DNA of 14,067 nt from Anaerolineales bacterium UBA2317 (GTDB lineage Bacteria; Chloroflexota; Anaerolineae; Anaerolineales; Villigracilaceae), in assembly GCA_002345215.1 (NCBI GenBank), contig DDVH01000058.1, forward strand, positions 3,547-17,613, written 5' to 3'. Position numbers and translations under genes: made by a program. Shown in pieces: positions 13,320 through 14,067 of the stretch (positions within the stretch are counted from its first letter, which is position 1; every line of letters begins with the position of its first letter). The notes under the pieces were generated by a model. The model made no database searches, was not told the DNA's origin, and saw only the letters and a program-made list of their open reading frames with translations.

Positions 13320-13772
13320 TTATAAAAATGGAACCTTATCAATAAAGTTTTGCAACATATTCAAAAGATTTTCACCTAAACCACTAAACATCGGCAAGTT
13401 GAAAATCATCAGACCCAAGCCCACAATAAGCAAAATGATGGGAGAAATATACAACGTCCAAAAAGAATTGATGCGTGCTTTTTCAGGATTATCAGGGTCA
13501 TATAATACATTAACTTCATGCCCTGTATTCATAATAAATCTACTTCTGGATGTTTTTTCTACAAACCGAACAGTTTTGCCATCTGGTCCTTGAAATTCAA
13601 CTACCTCAGCCTGAGTTGCTCCACCTTTACTCCCACGCCGAGTTTCATAATCTACAACAATGCCTGTTGTCTTTTCTGCTCGAAGTGTAAAGAAGATATT
13701 GCTCAAGAACATACCAAAAGAAAGCAACAAAAGCGGAACCGCCACACAAATCGTAATGGTCATATCAGGCAT
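13320..13772 (-). CDS. DUF3592 domain membrane protein (paralogue 1 of 3, diverged)
   Basis: The 150-residue protein has an N-terminal helix (about 5-28, ITICVAVPLLLLSFGMFLSN), a soluble segment (34-102) with GIVVDYETRRGSKGGATQAE, QGPDGKTVRF and HEVNVLYDPDNPEKARINSF, and a second hydrophobic region (105-124). It ends with an amphipathic tail (ENLLNMLQNFIDKVPFL) that the other two lack. It shares the VLYDPxNPxxARI block but is more diverged than they are from each other. AGGAG lies 9 bases before the ATG. Its stop TAA abuts the ATG of the lipocalin-like gene. No function is known for the family. Confidence 0.87.
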   Translation of the reverse strand: MPDMTITICVAVPLLLLSFGMFLSNIFFTLRAEKTTGIVVDYETRRGSKGGATQAEVVEFQGPDGKTVRFVEKTSRSRFIMNTGHEVNVLYDPDNPEKARINSFWTLYISPIILLIVGLGLMIFNLPMFSGLGENLLNMLQNFIDKVPFL

Positions 13773-13799
13773 GGCTTCTTCTCCTAATTTTAAGATGTT

Positions 13800-14063
13800 T
13801 TAAAGGGGCCATAAAATATCTGCAAGAATGATTGCTAAAATAAAACCAATGACTTGAAATACAAACCCTAAAACCACACCAACTAGCCAAGTCACAAAGA
13901 CAGCTAAGATAGCATTCCAATTGTATTTGCTTATAAATGTTTTGGTTAAGCGACTCGCCACAATGGCTGCAACAATGATTCCGACGATGCTACAACTCCC
14001 CAAGGTTAATAATGCAGGTCCACCTTCGTGGCTACTCATGCCGTTTAGTGCAACCATATTCAT
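13800..14063 (-). CDS. Small hydrophobic membrane protein, possibly 5'-truncated by the window edge
   Basis: At least 87 residues are visible. The first ATG is at 14063 and the frame stays open to the last base of the window, so the true start could lie outside; no ribosome site can be judged. There are about three hydrophobic helices: LLTLGSCSIVGIIVAAIVAS, NAILAVFVTWLVGVVLGF and FQVIGFILAIILADIL. A short positively charged turn (RLTKTFISKYNW) lies between the first and second. I do not recognise a family. It ends 27 bases before the diverged DUF3592 gene on the same strand and probably belongs to that operon. Confidence 0.6.
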   Translation of the reverse strand: MNMVALNGMSSHEGGPALLTLGSCSIVGIIVAAIVASRLTKTFISKYNWNAILAVFVTWLVGVVLGFVFQVIGFILAIILADILWPL

Positions 14064-14067
14064 AAAT

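Noticed and set aside
1..14067. Mobile elements, CRISPR arrays, tRNA or rRNA genes
   Set aside because: No transposase or integrase motifs, no regularly spaced repeats and no cloverleaf or rRNA signatures were seen on either strand.

Overview
The window looks like chromosomal DNA of an uncultured Anaerolineae-type Chloroflexota (this is inference). The base composition is moderately AT-rich. Two lipoproteins have the layout typical of that class: lipobox, Thr/Pro-rich stalk, then an Ig-like domain of the NBR1 type. Phenylalanyl-tRNA synthetase is controlled by a T-box. Small DUF3592, DUF1761 and DUF4287/DUF5655 proteins fill the rest. There are no phage genes, transposases, CRISPR arrays, tRNAs or rRNAs.

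Layout. (1) 1-877, minus: an ECF sigma factor overlapping by 4 bases a membrane protein that runs off the left edge, probably its anti-sigma or cognate membrane regulator. (2) 878-3216, plus: a strong promoter and a long leader carrying a repeat-like structured element, then lysine 2,3-aminomutase (kamA) and, 52 bases on, an Ig-domain lipoprotein, closed by a hairpin. (3) 3302-3997, plus: a second lipoprotein of the same design with its own promoter; its end faces pheT across a shared bidirectional terminator. (4) 4038-7977, minus: tandem promoters, a Phe T-box leader, pheS and pheT. (5) 8035-8802, minus: a methyltransferase strikingly like the mycobacterial phthiotriol methyltransferase family. 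(6) 8876-9947, minus: a split-barrel flavin/F420-type protein coupled to an HD-domain phosphohydrolase. (7) 10034-11984, minus: an AraC-type regulator with a near-consensus promoter, a DUF1761 membrane protein and a DUF4287/DUF5655 protein. (8) 11997-14063, minus: a tight cluster of three DUF3592 membrane proteins with a lipocalin-like protein between two of them, preceded by a small membrane protein that may be cut by the right edge.

The clearest functional unit is the T-box-pheS-pheT operon: uncharged tRNA-Phe should relieve termination at 7662-7685 and raise PheST synthesis. The sigma/membrane pair is a likely signalling unit. The DUF3592/lipocalin cluster is the least understood part and the best candidate for something undescribed, but I see no proof of a new system. 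Most of the window is ordinary housekeeping and accessory sequence. Family names are from recognition of motifs, not from database searches.
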